Part shown: positions 25,656 through 37,639 of the stretch, piece after piece
Position numbering within the stretch: the stretch's first letter is position 1
How the letters are laid out: each line of letters starts with the position of its first letter
Assembly (NCBI GenBank): GCA_028095005.1
Contig: CM051463.1
Span: 5,006,295 to 5,070,294, forward strand
DNA length: 64,000 nucleotides
Origin: Rhynchospora pubera
Lineage: Eukaryota; Streptophyta; Magnoliopsida; Poales; Cyperaceae
Reading direction: 5' to 3'
Program-made: the position numbers and the translations under genes
The notes under the pieces: model-generated
What the model was told of the DNA's origin: nothing
Databases searched by the model: none
The model's input: only the letters and a program-made list of their open reading frames with translations

Positions 25656-28033
25656 TATTCTGATCTCTCTCCTGAATTGTATGAACTGGGGGTTCCCTTC
25701 ACAGAAGAGGAGATAAAAAAAGCAGTGATGACAATGTCTAATAATAAAGCATGTGGGCCCGATGGCTATCCTAATGAATTCTTCAAAATTCACTGGGAAG
25801 TGGTTAAACAAGATCTTATACAACTGTTCAACTCCCTGTTTGCAGACCAGCTAGACCTTTCTTCCCTTAATCTGGCAAACATCATCTTATTGCCTAAACA
25901 AGAGCATGCATGCCACTTGTCAGAATTTAGACCTATTAGCTTGATCAATTATGCTCCAAAACTAATCTCAAAGGTTCTGGCTCAACGGCTCTCGCCACAC
26001 ATCCCGATTCTTATTTCAAAAACACAAACAGGGTTTGTGCATGACCGCTTGTTACCAGAAAACTTCAACTCAGCAAGGGAACTCATTTCTGAAATCTCCA
26101 AACAAAAGGAACCAGCTTTTCTGCTCAAAATTGACTTCAAGAAAGCCTTTGACTCGGTTGATTGGAAGTTTTTGTTTCAGATATTACAATGCAGAGGCTT
26201 TCCCACAAATTACATTTCCTGGATCAAGTTGCTCTTTCAGACTGCAACTTCCTCAATTGTGCTTAATGATCATGTGGGCCCAGCTTTCTCTCATAAAAGG
26301 GGACTCCGACAAGGAGATCCCTTATCTCCTTTTCTCTTCTTGTTAGCTGGCGATGTACTAAGCAGAATGTTAGAAGCTTCAGCTTTAACACTCAGGGAGG
26401 GTATAACGGTCAAATTGACGGATCCTTTTTACATCTTGCAGTACGCTGACGACACGCTCATCTTCTCTACGGCTAAAAGGAATGCACCGGCTATCTTGCA
26501 CTGTGTCTTGCACACCTTTTCTGCAATTTCAGGGATTGCAATAAATGATGGAAAAAGTGCTTTAGTTCCCTTCAATCTGTCACGGCAGGAGACTGACTCC
26601 ATCCAAGCAACTTTCAACTGTACTCTCTCTACATTACCTCTTACCTACCTTGGTTTACCTTTGACAAAAGGTAGACCTGATAGAGTAGCATTTCAAGCTT
26701 TAATTGACAGAGTTAACTGTAAGCTGCAAAGTTGGAAAGGAAAACTAATGTCAAGAGCAGGGAGGTTAGTGCTAGCATCAGCTGTCCTCTCGTCTATCCC
26801 GGTTTTTTATATGTCAGTTTTTAAACTTCCTATCTGGGTGATCAATGCAATAGATAAAATCAGACGTAACTTCATTTGGGGCAAGGAAATAGCCGGCAGT
26901 AAAGGGGTTCCTTTGCTTTCTTGGGACAGAGTTTGCTTACCTAAAGCTTATGGTGGCTTTGGCTTAATAAATCTTCAACTACAAAATCTTTCTCTCTTGT
27001 TGAGATGGTGGTGGAGATTATATGACGCACCGGACTCACAATGGACAATCATCACAAGGCTTTTGTATGGAAAAAGAGATTTGAATGTGCCGCCAATTGG
27101 TTGGAATGGAGGAGGATCTTTTTTCTGGAAAGATTTGATGGCTATAAGAATGTACTTTCAGTTTTCTACTAACACGGAAGTTCATTCAGGAAAGCAGAAC
27201 TTGTTTTGGTTTGATAAATGGGGAGAGAAAAGGTTATATCATTTTGGCTTGGAGCTGTCTAACCTACCAAAAAAGTTCATTTCGCTAGCTCATGCATTGC
27301 CTATTTTGTCTCAACTTTTGCCAGCACCTTTTACCAGACAACAATCTGAATTGTTCCAAGAGGTTGCCAGCATGAATTTCAATGCTTGCAATGATCGCCT
27401 AGTTTGGCGCTGGAATTCAAATGGCATTTACTCAGCTTCTTCAGTGTATAAGGCTTTCATTTCGGCTGGAAAAACAAGCTTTCCCCTGAAAAGAATTTGG
27501 AGACTAAAAGTAACACCATCTATCAAATGCTTCTTGCTTCTGCTAGCACACAACAGAATCTTGACTCAAGAGCAATTGCGCAGAAGGAACATACATTTTG
27601 TGGAGAGATGTGTATTGTGTGAGCAAAGCTTATGTGAGACTACCTCGCATCTATTCTTATCATGTGCGTTCTCCAGCTCTCTTTGGAGTAAACTGAGCCA
27701 TGACAACGACATCCCCCCTCTAGTCCAGACCACGAATTGCTCTCAAGCGTTGATCAATTTGCTCAGCCAGACAACACAAAACAGTTTCAAAGAGACGATC
27801 ATTGCAACTACATTCTGGGGGTTATGGCTCGAGCGCAACAACAGGGTGTTTAGAGAAGAAAGAAGGCCACTAAGCGTGGTGCATGATTGGATAATAGGGG
27901 AAGCAACCTTCTTTATGAGATATTGCTAGCAGTTTAACTCGTCTCAGTTTTTTTTATCTTTTTCTTTTCTTCTTTGTCTCTTTTCCTTTTAAACTAGATA
28001 GCCTCTATCTAGTCTGTCCAAAAAAAAAAAAAA
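25656..28033 (+). mobile_element. 5'-truncated L1-type LINE
   Basis: The insertion is bounded by the 17-bp duplication. It begins abruptly inside the linker before the reverse transcriptase and ends in a run of about 14 A after a CT-rich 3' UTR. ORF1 and the endonuclease are absent, so it is a dead-on-arrival copy. The surviving RT frame has no stop or shift, and the duplication is perfect, which suggests a recent event. Confidence 0.9.
25677..27929 (+). CDS. LINE ORF2 fragment: reverse transcriptase plus zf-RVT (about 750 aa, 5'-truncated)
   Basis: Homology actually runs in frame from the element's first bases (about 25656), so the listed start is only the first possible start codon. RT blocks: FRPISLINYAPKLISKVL at about 85-101, KIDFKKAFDSVDW at 151-163, RQGDPLSP at 211-218 and catalytic YADD at 256-259. 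After the thumb comes the plant L1 region IWRLKVTPSIKCFLLLLAHN, then the zf-RVT Cys/His cluster (CVLCEQSLCETTSHLFLSC). The frame ends ERNNRVF...FMRYC. The endonuclease and ORF1 are missing, so this cannot mobilise itself. The + strand frame at 26035 and the - strand frame at 26429 are shadows. Confidence 0.9.
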   Translation: MYELGVPFTEEEIKKAVMTMSNNKACGPDGYPNEFFKIHWEVVKQDLIQLFNSLFADQLDLSSLNLANIILLPKQEHACHLSEFRPISLINYAPKLISKVLAQRLSPHIPILISKTQTGFVHDRLLPENFNSARELISEISKQKEPAFLLKIDFKKAFDSVDWKFLFQILQCRGFPTNYISWIKLLFQTATSSIVLNDHVGPAFSHKRGLRQGDPLSPFLFLLAGDVLSRMLEASALTLREGITVKLTDPFYILQYADDTLIFSTAKRNAPAILHCVLHTFSAISGIAINDGKSALVPFNLSRQETDSIQATFNCTLSTLPLTYLGLPLTKGRPDRVAFQALIDRVNCKLQSWKGKLMSRAGRLVLASAVLSSIPVFYMSVFKLPIWVINAIDKIRRNFIWGKEIAGSKGVPLLSWDRVCLPKAYGGFGLINLQLQNLSLLLRWWWRLYDAPDSQWTIITRLLYGKRDLNVPPIGWNGGGSFFWKDLMAIRMYFQFSTNTEVHSGKQNLFWFDKWGEKRLYHFGLELSNLPKKFISLAHALPILSQLLPAPFTRQQSELFQEVASMNFNACNDRLVWRWNSNGIYSASSVYKAFISAGKTSFPLKRIWRLKVTPSIKCFLLLLAHNRILTQEQLRRRNIHFVERCVLCEQSLCETTSHLFLSCAFSSSLWSKLSHDNDIPPLVQTTNCSQALINLLSQTTQNSFKETIIATTFWGLWLERNNRVFREERRPLSVVHDWIIGEATFFMRYC

Positions 28034-28048
28034 CTTTACAATTTTTTT

Positions 28049-28355
28049 GCTACTACATTATAATGTACGCATGCACAAATTAATTATTATATATAACTTA
28101 AGAAAATAGATTAATAAATTAAAACACCAGCAACATCGCTTATACTTAATTGCATATTTCAGATAACATCAACTAGTACTTTAAGCAGCCTGACTCTACC
28201 TCACAGCAATTTAACTAGTTAATTCAAGAGAAAAAAATATAAATAATAACTAAACAGTTTATAATTCCATGTTGAACTTAAATTAACTTACAATAATTAC
28301 AATATTACATAACTATCATTTATGAATCTTGCTAATTTGTAATGATTATATATAT
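28049..28355. other. Intergenic, no gene seen
   Basis: AT-rich sequence between the LINE and the next MITE; nothing recognisable. Confidence 0.5.
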
Positions 28356-28731
28356 ATAATGGATTCAATCAAATTCATTTGACCGGATTCTCAGTTAAAT
28401 TATGTCATATCTTTATTTTGATAGTTCAACGATCAATACAAACTGTTCAATATTATCTCCATATATATTGGAATTTCCTTGCAAACCAAAATTTTTTTAT
28501 TTTTTAACTATTGTTTTCATATTTTTAAAGGCTACTAATTTTGGAGGGCCAGAACTAATCAGATTTAAGGTTTTCTGAAATTCTACAAAATAGTAAAGAA
28601 AAAAAAAATGGTCCCCAGGGAGATTTCAATATGAATGTCACATTGAATAGTTTGGATCGATTATTTGAACTTTCAAAAAATAAAATCTGACATTATTTAA
28701 TCTGAAATCTGGTCAATTGAATCCATTGTCT
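28356..28731. mobile_element. Hairpin MITE, family of the 36084 element (diverged)
   Basis: Imperfect palindrome with ends ATGGATTCAATCAAA and reverse complement TCAATTGAATCCAT. The left end abuts a TA microsatellite (TATATATATA). The inner arms carry a diverged form of the shared core (AAACTGTTCAATATTATCTCC). It is older and more decayed than the 36084 copy, and no clean target duplication can be read. Confidence 0.68.
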
Positions 28732-29900
28732 CTACATAAATATATACTTTCCATTTTTTGCTACTTAATTGTTAGTGGGTAATAATATTGACAGGGATCA
28801 CCAAGTATACCCTGTTCTTTTTTTATCCAATATGTTGGTACCTTAGTTTTCTTTTTGAATCTGAGCTGGCAATTAATTATTAACCGACGATTTCACCAAA
28901 GAAAAAGGAGTTACAAAATACATTGTGCTTATATATAACTTATTCTCTAATTTTATTATTCTTGCACAGTTGCACTGATATGCACTTTGTATAGTAATTA
29001 CTGTTTAAATGAAAATTGGTTCATCATGTCATTGTCAATTTTCCTCAAAATTTGCCACCAATTTCCTTATTTGTGCATTACTATTTGTCAGGATTACACA
29101 TAGATTAGGTCTACTTAGACAATGTACTACCAGTTGGCATGACCATGTATGTGCTTGGACCATCTGTTGTGATGTGAAGGTTTTTTTTAGCAATTTCGAG
29201 AAACTAAATAGCAGGAATATTCAGGACCTTTGAATTTGATGCGGTGTATTTGTCCATTAATTCTTCATCTGTTGTGTGTTATGGTGGGGTTAATTCCTTT
29301 TTTATTTCCCCAGATTACCCTTAATATTTTCGTTTGCATCTTTGGCAAGCTGTAAAAATATTTATTTTCTTAACCGACTGTTACTTGATACTTGATAAAT
29401 TGTTTTTGAGATGATTTTAGAGAAATTATATATTTTTTTCACGGTCTGATGATTAATGTGAAATTCTGAGAAGAACAACGGATTACTGAATTTCTTACAA
29501 GCATGTCTTTCGTCTAGAAAATTCCTGTTTTATAAAAACTAAAAAGGTCATACTCATTGTCATAATTTCATGAGAAAATTTAGGAACAGTGACAAGCAAA
29601 CTACTGAATATGATTATTTTCTGTGTGCTAGCTGCCTGTCTCTATAATCTATGTATAATACATGTTAGCCTCACTTTACGTTCTTTTCATTATTTTGGAG
29701 GAATCTCATTTTTATTACCTCAAAAAAGCATCAAACATATGTTCCCTTTTTAATTGAATCTTGTTTAATTATCTCCTGACTCCTGCAAAAGAGCATCCAG
29801 ACAACTGTACACACAAAATATAATATAGATTATACATCTTGAACCGAGTTTTTTTCTTTTCCATTCAAATCCAAGACTATTCTTGTCCAATTTGGCAACT
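28732..29900. other. Intergenic, no gene supported
   Basis: A 74-residue open frame at 29009-29233 has no recognisable domain and no splice-consistent extension. Nothing else stands out. Confidence 0.45.
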
Positions 29901-30300
29901 CAAATAACTTGCTTAAGAACGTTTTAAGCGTATTGATATAAACTAAATAGGATCACTTAAAACAGGGATAATATTGTTTATTTTTGAAGTACAGCACATT
30001 TCATCAAAAAAGATTTACATAAATGTAAGAACGGTCAAAGTCAGAACACGTGCATTTTTCTAATAAGGTTGCTCTCGGATAGGTTTCTTTTTCAATGAGG
30101 CTTAAGTTATCTATGAGATTACTGTATATAATACTCACTTCAAATAGTGGCAAGTTTTAATACAATATACATATCCGATTGATCCGAAGATATGACATAT
30201 CCTCGAGGCTCTTGAATTGAGATCACATAATTATATATAAATAGGCCCCTCTTGTCCTATAAGCCGATACCGACTTCCCTTTTATCTTACACATACGGAA
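29901..30300 (+). promoter_or_regulatory. PLP2 promoter with TATA box
   Basis: TATATAAATA at 30234-30243 lies 57 bases before the ATG, so transcription probably starts only 25-30 bases before the coding region. Upstream words shared in order with the PLP1 promoter are ACTTGCTTAAGAA, GATAATATTGTTTAT, GCATTTTTCTAATA and TCCTCGAG. A TATA this well placed is not evident in PLP1, so the two copies may differ in expression; that part is inference. Confidence 0.68.
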
Positions 30301-33300
30301 ATGGCTACAGCAGCAGATGGAAGTAATGGATATACACCTGCTAAAGGAAAGCTTGTAACCGTGCTAAGCATCGATGGTGGTGGTATAAGAGGAATCATTC
30401 CAGCAACTATTCTCTCTTTTCTTGAATCAAAGCTTCAAGTGAGCAAAATAGAGTTCTATTTTTATGAAAACAGACCGTCACACCATGACTCCAAACAATC
30501 AACAAAATAACATCTATAATTAATGTAACTATTGGAGAATTATAACTTATAAGTTTGATGTGTTTGACCATGTTTGGCGTTTGAAATGCTTTCTTCCATT
30601 TAGATACATTTTTAACTGTGTGAAATATTTATGCTATCTATATGTGTTTTAGGAGCTTGATGGAGAAGGAGCAAGGCTTGCAGATTACTTTGATGTCATT
30701 GCCGGGACAAGCACTGGAGGTCTTTTGGCCCTGATGCTGTCAGCTCCAGACAAAAACAAGCGGCCACTATTTGCTGCGAAAGATTTAGCAAAATTCTACT
30801 TGGATAATTCTCCAATGATATTTCCACAAAAGTGAGTTTTCCAAACTTTCTATTGAAAGACATGGGAGGGTGTGTATAAATTGGTGTGCACTGTGCACTA
30901 ACGAATGGCTTGAATTTTTTGATGCCACTTCCTGTGAGCTTTAACTTGATACAAGAATAAACCACATGTATAAGGAGTAAGAAGTTTTTGTGTTATATGG
31001 ACTATGGAGTACAGTAGAGATTAAAGTAGAAGAAAGAAAGAAGGAAAAAATGCCAAAAAAAAAACCCATAAAAAAGCTCAAAAGGAATTAAATCAACATA
31101 TTTTCCAACAAAATGTTTCCTCACTTTCTCAGTGTGTTATGCACCTGAGGAGGAAAAGGAAGACTTACAATTACGAATTTGGAAACACCTATTTTCATTT
31201 TACTTCCTTTTCTTGTCCCTAATCTATTATTTTATAGTCCATCTGTTTGCCATGTGGCTTTAGTCATGAAAAATGCTTCTGTAAGTGTAATATTGTAAAA
31301 TGATTTTATAAAAATTAAAGATTGAAATTTTCAAATATATTGATTATTAATTGATGATTGAATCGCAGGTTCGGGATGCTATCCCAGTTCACAAACACCA
31401 TCAAAATGGTTACTGGGCCCAAGTATGATGGCAAATATCTGCACTCTATAATTCAACAGTATCTCGGACAATCACGACTACATGATACACTAACAAACGT
31501 GGTCATCCCCACTTTTGATATTAAAATAGAACAACCTACCATATTTTCGAACTTCACGGTACAAATTTTTATTATTCAGTGATTTTTTAATTTGAATTTT
31601 TTTATTTTCAAATTTTTGCATTGCATGCAGTGGTACTTGTAACAAAGACCAAATTTGAATGAGCCAAACTTATATGGCCTAATTAATATTGACATGTACG
31701 GACCTGACAGCTTGCAGCATGTGGCTGAGGTTTCGATTCTAGCTACCCTATATTAAGTAATTAATGAATGTGAAAAAAAATATTAATGACGAATTGAGAA
31801 CAAAATAATTATGTTGGGCTTTTCCAAAAGCATTCTATATCATATTACTTAATGCCTAAGATTCATTGTGAACATTTTTATCTTGATTTCATAATGTTGC
31901 TGTCTGTTGTTGAAAACAAATATTAAGAAATGGAAGAAAATGAGATGTCCTTGCAACCTATATATATATATATATATAGAGATTGGCTAAAGTATACTCC
32001 AGCATACGGATCAAACCCGTATGCTAGAGTCGTTTCTGAAAATCTAAAATTCAAACAGTCGATCCAAACCGTTCAAGTTGTCCTCCATGTAAAAATATCC
32101 TTCAAGACCAAATTTTACATTTTTTCGAATTTTTTTGCTATATATTATGCTATTTTCAAATTGAAGGGCCAGAAATACTCCTTTACAACTCCTTTACAAT
32201 ATTTTTTTAAAATAGCATAATATATAGTAAAAAAATTCGAAAAAATATAAATTTTAGTTTCCTAGGAGATTTCAATATGGAGAACAATTTGAAAGCTTCG
32301 GATCGACTGTATGTACTTTAGATTGTGAGAAACGACTCCAGCATACGGGCTATCTATATGCTAGAGTATACTTTAGCCAATCTCTATATATATATATATA
32401 TATATAGTTTTGCTATGGTGAGTTGCAACTCACCAAAGCGTCCGTGAGTCGCGCTCAAAATTCTGAAATTTAGTTCAAAATGACCGATCCAAACCGTCTA
32501 ATACGATCTCCCTATTGAAATCTCCATGCAAACCAAATTTTATATTTTTTTGAAATTTTTAAGTATTTATTTCGGATTAAAAAAAATGTTATTTTTGAAT
32601 GGTTCAGAACTAATTAGATTAATGATTTTCTAAAATTAAAAAAAAATACTTAAAAATTTTGAAAAAATATAAAATTTGGTCTGTATAGAGATTTCAATAG
32701 GGAGATCGTATTAGACGGTTTGGATCGGTCATTTTTAACTAAATTTCGAAATTTTGAGCGCGACTCACGGATGCTTTCGTGAGTTGCAACTCACCATAGC
32801 AAAACTCTATATATATATATATATATTGAAGATAAATTGGGGTCTAAGCTACACAACTTATTTTAAATTAAATGTCTATGAAAGACTCTCCAGTCAGATT
32901 TCAAACTTGCGACTTTTCATTCAAGATGCATTATTTTTTGTCACTAGATCAAAAGCTGGTTCTCGCAACCTATATACATTTGTTTATGCTAATTTATCTC
33001 TTAGTGAGCAATTATGAGCTTTTCATTTATTGATCATATGAGCTTTATTTACTACTATCCTTCAGTTGAAGTTTCAACCGCTGAAGGATGCATTGCTATC
33101 GGACATAGCAATAGGCACTTCTGCAGCACCGACATTCTTTCCGCCGCATTATTTTGTGACTAAGGATGGCAACGATACCAGGGAATTTAATCTTACAGAT
33201 GGCGGAGTCGCAGCAAATAATCCGGTACATATAGTAACTTACAAATGGAGCTTCTCTCTAATATTAATATCTTACAAGAACAAATAATTTACCAACAATT

Positions 33301-35069
33301 TGAATGGCGCTAATATTTCATCAATAAATACAATTTGAAACTCCAGTTAATATATATATCTATCTTCGTCAAAACATTTCATATTCAATCACCATCAATT
33401 GCTAAGTCATGATAAGATTACTTGATCATTTGAAAATTAGTCATTGTAATTAATATACCATCAGGATATATGTATATATATATCACCCTCTAATTTATTA
33501 CATGAAATAAGGGAGATGTTTATAATCTATAGAAATAATCTCCTATAATGCTATCTAAAAAATATTCGAACCTGTAAGAACAATAAAAATCTGTCCTCAT
33601 ATAGCTATTTTTAAATTAGGTTTCTTACTTGGAACCTGCTTTTTTCATTCGAACAACCAAAGACAACTTCTGGTTGTTTTAAATTACTTTTAATTCAAAG
33701 AAAGAACTAAAAGAGATGCCTTACAAAACTTGCTAGGATTGTTAATTAATTTATAGTTATTTAAATTTATAAATTCAGAATTAAGATAGAAATATATTGC
33801 TTTGGAAAGTGGAAACCAAACTTTTTAACATGGTACTTTGGTATATAGAATCACTGAATAAAATTATTTTCCAAACTTTATGGACATATATATACATAAA
33901 CAAGTGATGCTAATTTTGCTCGTTAATCTATCAATCATAGTAAGACGGTAGGAAAGAGAAAATTTTATAATGAATTTAACTTATCATAGATCAATCATTA
34001 ATGAGTTTTCTGTTTTAATTAGTGTTTTAACTATAATTTGGTCCAATTGACTTATTACAGCTCTTTATATTTTGTTTTTCTTTTTCTTTCCCTACACATA
34101 TTAGACGTTGGCTGCAATGAGCCAAGTTACACGGGAAATCGTTCTAGGAAATGATCAGTTCTTCCCTATCCAGCCAACAGACTACAACAAATTTTTAGTC
34201 ATCTCACTTGGAACTGGATCAAACAAGACAGAGGAGAATTTCACTGCGAAGGAGGCTGCCAAGTGGGGAATCTTTGGATGGCTAAGCCAAAAAGGTGCCT
34301 CGCCAATTGTCGACCTCTTCAATCGTGCCAGTGCTGACATGGTCGACATTCACTTGGCTGTTCTATTTCAGGCACTCCGTTCTGAGGAATGCTACCTTCG
34401 TATACAGGTAAATCATTTGGATAGTTCTGTGTTATCTAGCATATCGATCCTACAACAAATTAAAATTTGGACTAAGTCGATCAAAGGCCTTTTTCTGTGT
34501 ATATCACTATCTATATCTATATATATTAATGTGAAATCAAACTTTGATTAGTCTTCGAACAACAACTTGGCAGTTGGCACTTTAAATTTTATGTCCTCGC
34601 AAATAGCGTGACTTCTTTTTCATTGATATTCCATTTTTCTTTATTAATTATGAGATGGAACTGGGGAAGTTGAGAGATATTTATAAAATGGACTAAATGA
34701 CTAATTAATTATATCCTGAGGTAACTCTTTCATATTTTTTGTGGCGCTCATCATGCAAGCACGCTGATTTTGTAGTTAAAAATGTCCTTTTGCTGTTTAT
34801 CATTGAATTTTTTTTTTCTGACATTTAAAAATTAGGATGATGCACTCACCGGTAGCACAAACTCAATAGACGATTCTTCAAAGGAGAACATGCAAAAACT
34901 TGTGCAGGTTGGAAATGACCTCTTGAAGAAGCCTGTTTCGAGGGTCAATCTTGAGACTGGCAGGTTCGAGGAGATTCCTGGAGCTGGTACTAATGCTGAT
35001 ATGCTCACAATTTTCGCAAAGCAGCTTTCCGAGGAACGAAAAACAAGGGGAGGTGACGTGCCTATCTAA
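30301..35069 (+). CDS. Patatin-like phospholipase 2 (acyl hydrolase; 6 exons, 400 aa)
   Basis: Exons 30301-30438, 30653-30831, 31369-31558, 33066-33224, 34105-34407 and 34836-35069 give 400 residues. Intron positions and phases are identical to the gene at 5762, and the proteins are roughly 80% identical by eye. The oxyanion loop DGGGIRG is at 25-31, the GTSTGG elbow has Ser66, and Asp214 lies in DGGVAANNP. No signal peptide is seen. The last exon ends KTRGGDVPI instead of KTRGGLVSAL. Introns 3 (1.5 kb) and 4 (0.9 kb) are much longer than in PLP1; intron 3 is swollen by two hairpin MITEs. Both splice borders of intron 3 are intact (ACG|GT and CAG|TTG). A polyadenylation signal AATAAA lies at 35133-35138. 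The gene appears functional: a soluble, group II-type lipid acyl hydrolase by family knowledge. Confidence 0.93.
31979..32384. mobile_element. Hairpin MITE in intron 3 of PLP2, TA-microsatellite target (first)
   Basis: 406 bp with near-perfect terminal inverted repeats: GAGATTGGCTAAAGTATAC at the left and its reverse complement at the right. Both arms carry the CCAGCATACGG block and the AACGACTC/GAGTCGTT block. TATATATATA lies on each side, so the target was a TA microsatellite and the duplication length cannot be read. The inner module (GATCCAAACCGTTCAAG, ACCAAATTTTACAT) belongs to the core shared with the other hairpin MITEs. Terminal GAG/CTC is as in the Mutator-type copies. Confidence 0.83.
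32405..32807. mobile_element. Hairpin MITE in intron 3 of PLP2, TA-microsatellite target (second)
   Basis: About 400 bp with terminal inverted repeats AGTTTTGCTATGGTGAG and reverse complement CCATAGCAAAACTC. The subterminal GAGTTGCAACTC is itself palindromic. It is flanked by TA repeat on both sides and separated from the previous MITE by only about 20 bp of TA repeat. The core reads GATCCAAACCGTCTAATACGATCTCC (32494-32519) and is mirrored in the other arm. It belongs to the same family as 4417-4773. Confidence 0.83.
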
Positions 35070-36073
35070 AATATTACATGTAATTTTCTTTTTCGTTCTT
35101 ATAGAAAGGAATGAATTCTTCAATTAATGTGTAATAAAGAACTATATATTCTAGTAATAGTTTAACTTTGTACATTGACTATTAAATTTTTAGCTATTCC
35201 TAGTATATTGGGTATTCTGTATTTTCAGTTGATGAAGCCGCCATTGTATTATTGTATATCCATATTATATGGTGATTAATTTGTGAATTGTGCTGCTTGA
35301 TAATTTGTTATTATAGTAATTGAACATTTAGCAGGAGAGTTATAACACGGTCTTCAATAACGCCGAGTTTTTTTCGTGATCAAACTATTCAAGCACTGAA
35401 TTATACCTTAATGATTGTTCCGAATAATTTATTTAGTTTAAATATCGGAAGCTTCATGACGTAGCAATATGCTAGTCAGTCCCGTATTTGTGAAGATTTG
35501 CATATATAGGCGTGTTTCTAATGGAAGGAACAATAATGTCCTTTTTGGGTTTGCAGAGCTGTAAATTACGAAGGCCTAATTTAGCGTAATTTCCTTTGCA
35601 GAGGCCCACCCAGATACCATTTTTGAGTCAGAGGCATTTTTTTAGAAGTCTCTTGATCCTCCTTTTACAATGATAATATTGAAGTTAGTGCTAGTCTTTA
35701 TCATTTTTTTTTTGTAAGATAGTGCTAGTCTTTATCTAACTACTTTTTATTATTGTCAAGTCCCTATATCTACCTATAGTGCAACACATAAGAAAAAGAA
35801 ACAAAATGGAACAAGTGATTAGAAATTGATAATTAGCAGGCTTGACACGTCACCTATGTCAATTTTGTAATCATTGGAAATTTTATATATACAACGCTTT
35901 TAAATTTTATTACGAAATGAATTTATTTGTCACACAATCTACCTTCAGCAATTGCGAAGCATTTTCCCTATAAGTTAATTATAATTAAAAGTTTGATTAA
36001 TTTATTTTTGAGCAAATCAGCTATATATTTTGTTTAGTGGCTAACAACAATATATTCATATTGATTACTACTT
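35070..36073. other. PLP2 3' flank
   Basis: 3' UTR and downstream DNA with AATAAA at 35133. The stretch 35150-35530 (TGATGAAGCCGCCATTGTAT ... GGCGTGTTTCTA) has a diverged second copy at 37640-37990. No further gene. Confidence 0.6.
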
Positions 36074-36083
36074 ATATTATAAT

Positions 36084-36488
36084 GAGAATGGATTCAATCA
36101 AAGCGCTTTGACCGGAGTCTCAGTTAAACCCCGTCGGTTCTCAATTTTGAAAGTTCAAACGACAGATCCGAACCGTCAAATATGATCTCCATATTGAAAT
36201 CTCCTTGCCGACCAAATTTTTTATTTTTTTTGAATTTTTTAAGTATTTTTTTCGGATTTTCAAAAATCGTTAATATAATTTGTTCTGAACCCTACAAAAA
36301 TTACTGTTTTTGAAAATCCGAAAAAAATACTTAACAAATTCAAAAAAATAAAAATTTTGGTCGGCAAGGAGATTTCAATATGGAGATCATATTTGACGGT
36401 TCGGATCGGTCGTTTGAACTTTCAAAATTGAGATCTGACAGGGTTTAACTGGGACTCCGGTCAAAGCGCTTTGATTGAAGGCTTTCTC
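36084..36488. mobile_element. Mutator-type hairpin MITE with 9-10-bp target duplication
   Basis: 405 bp flanked by ATATTATAAT on both sides (36074-36083 and 36489-36498). Ends are GAGAATGGATTCAATC and reverse complement GATTGAAGGCTTTCTC. Both arms continue with AAAGCGCTTTGACCGGAGTC, giving a nearly complete hairpin. The core AACCGTCAAATATGATCTCC / ATATTGAAATCTCC is the best-preserved example in the window. GAG/CTC ends and the 9-10-bp duplication indicate the Mutator superfamily. Confidence 0.86.
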
Positions 36489-36573
36489 ATATTATAATTA
36501 TTAAAATGAGTTTAAACTAAAATGTTATTTTTCAAAGTCCAAAAATAAAAAATTATAAGTGCATGAAATTTTG

Positions 36574-36720
36574 GCTCCGTTTGGTTGGTGTGGAAATAAG
36601 AGGAATAAGGGAAGAAGTATTGAGAAGTGTGTAACTTTGTAAAGAGTTTGAATTGTTTATAATAAATTTACTATCTTATTCTCTTATTCTCTTATTCCTA
36701 GAGCTCATTCAAACGGAGCC
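36574..36720. mobile_element. Short GTTTGG-type MITE
   Basis: 147 bp with terminal inverted repeats GGCTCCGTTTG and CAAACGGAGCC, followed by GGAATAAG-type inner repeats. The end sequence is of the kind common in PIF/Harbinger or hAT MITEs of plants. No clear target duplication, so the superfamily is uncertain. Confidence 0.6.
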
Positions 36721-37249
36721 TACATTGCAGCGGATACACTTAAAGATTCGTGCAATTTTTCTATCCCCGACGCTTCCTATAGATTGTATGTAATTTTCTC
36801 TATTTTTGTGATATTAAGGTGCATAGTGGTATATATACTGGTATACGTTAATCTGTATCAATTAATTTGGTTTTAGATTAAGGCCTTTAAAACAAGTATA
36901 AAGACCTGGAGGGCTGGATTCGAAGTGAATTAAGGATGATATATTTGCATTGTTCAAGACAGGTACTCTGGCAACATTTTCTAAGATACTTCATTCATCC
37001 AAGGTCTACAATTAAAATTTAAACATACTGATAGTTCATTTAGCCATGTGCCTTGTAGCTAGTATCAATTGGTGGAACACAATAATTGCTCATAGCTAAA
37101 ACTGAAAGGCAGAGTGAAAAATGTATAACATTTTAGGACCAGAAATTATATGCAGCAAAAATGGCAGCAAAAATGGATCAGAAATTAAAAAATATTAAAT
37201 TTTTTGCTGCCATTTTATATTTTAATATTTAAACTTTTTGCAGAATATA

Positions 37250-37490
37250 TTTGGATCGTCGTTTGATTTGCCGATCCAAGCTTGGATCGTCGTTTGATTT
37301 GCCGATCCAAGCTTGGATCATCATCCGGGATGAAGATCCAAGCAATTTGTACACTCGTCAATTCGGATGACGATCCTATAACGTTATTTTTAAAATTTTA
37401 ATTTTTTTACAGTTATTATCGAAATTCGAGTGACCAGTAACGTTAGTTTTAATTTTTTCGGGGACTCCTGATAAGGCCTTCACAGCCCAA
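37250..37490. repeat. Relic similar to the SCNM1 upstream region
   Basis: It begins with a 31-bp unit (TTGGATCGTCGTTTGATTTG...) repeated twice in tandem (about 37251-37312). It then follows the order of the SCNM1 5' flank at 165-356: GATCCTATAAC, A/T stretch, GAAATTCGAGTGA, AGGCCTTCACAGCCCAACT. Either a dispersed repeat lies in both places or this is a relic of a duplicated SCNM1-PLP block. The similarity is seen; the origin is inferred. Confidence 0.55.
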
Positions 37491-37639
37491 CTGGGCTGGA
37501 AAACTTGATAGAGGAGTGGTGTTTGTATTTCGGAGGAACGGAGAAGAAAGGGCCAGATGGGCCCATCAAAATATTAAAATTATTATTATTATTTTATTTT
37601 TTGCTTTCCTTCTTTTATGATGGATAAGATTTCTCAATT

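Noticed and set aside
29009..29233. 74-residue open frame upstream of PLP2
   Set aside because: No recognisable domain, no extension through splice sites, AT-rich background.
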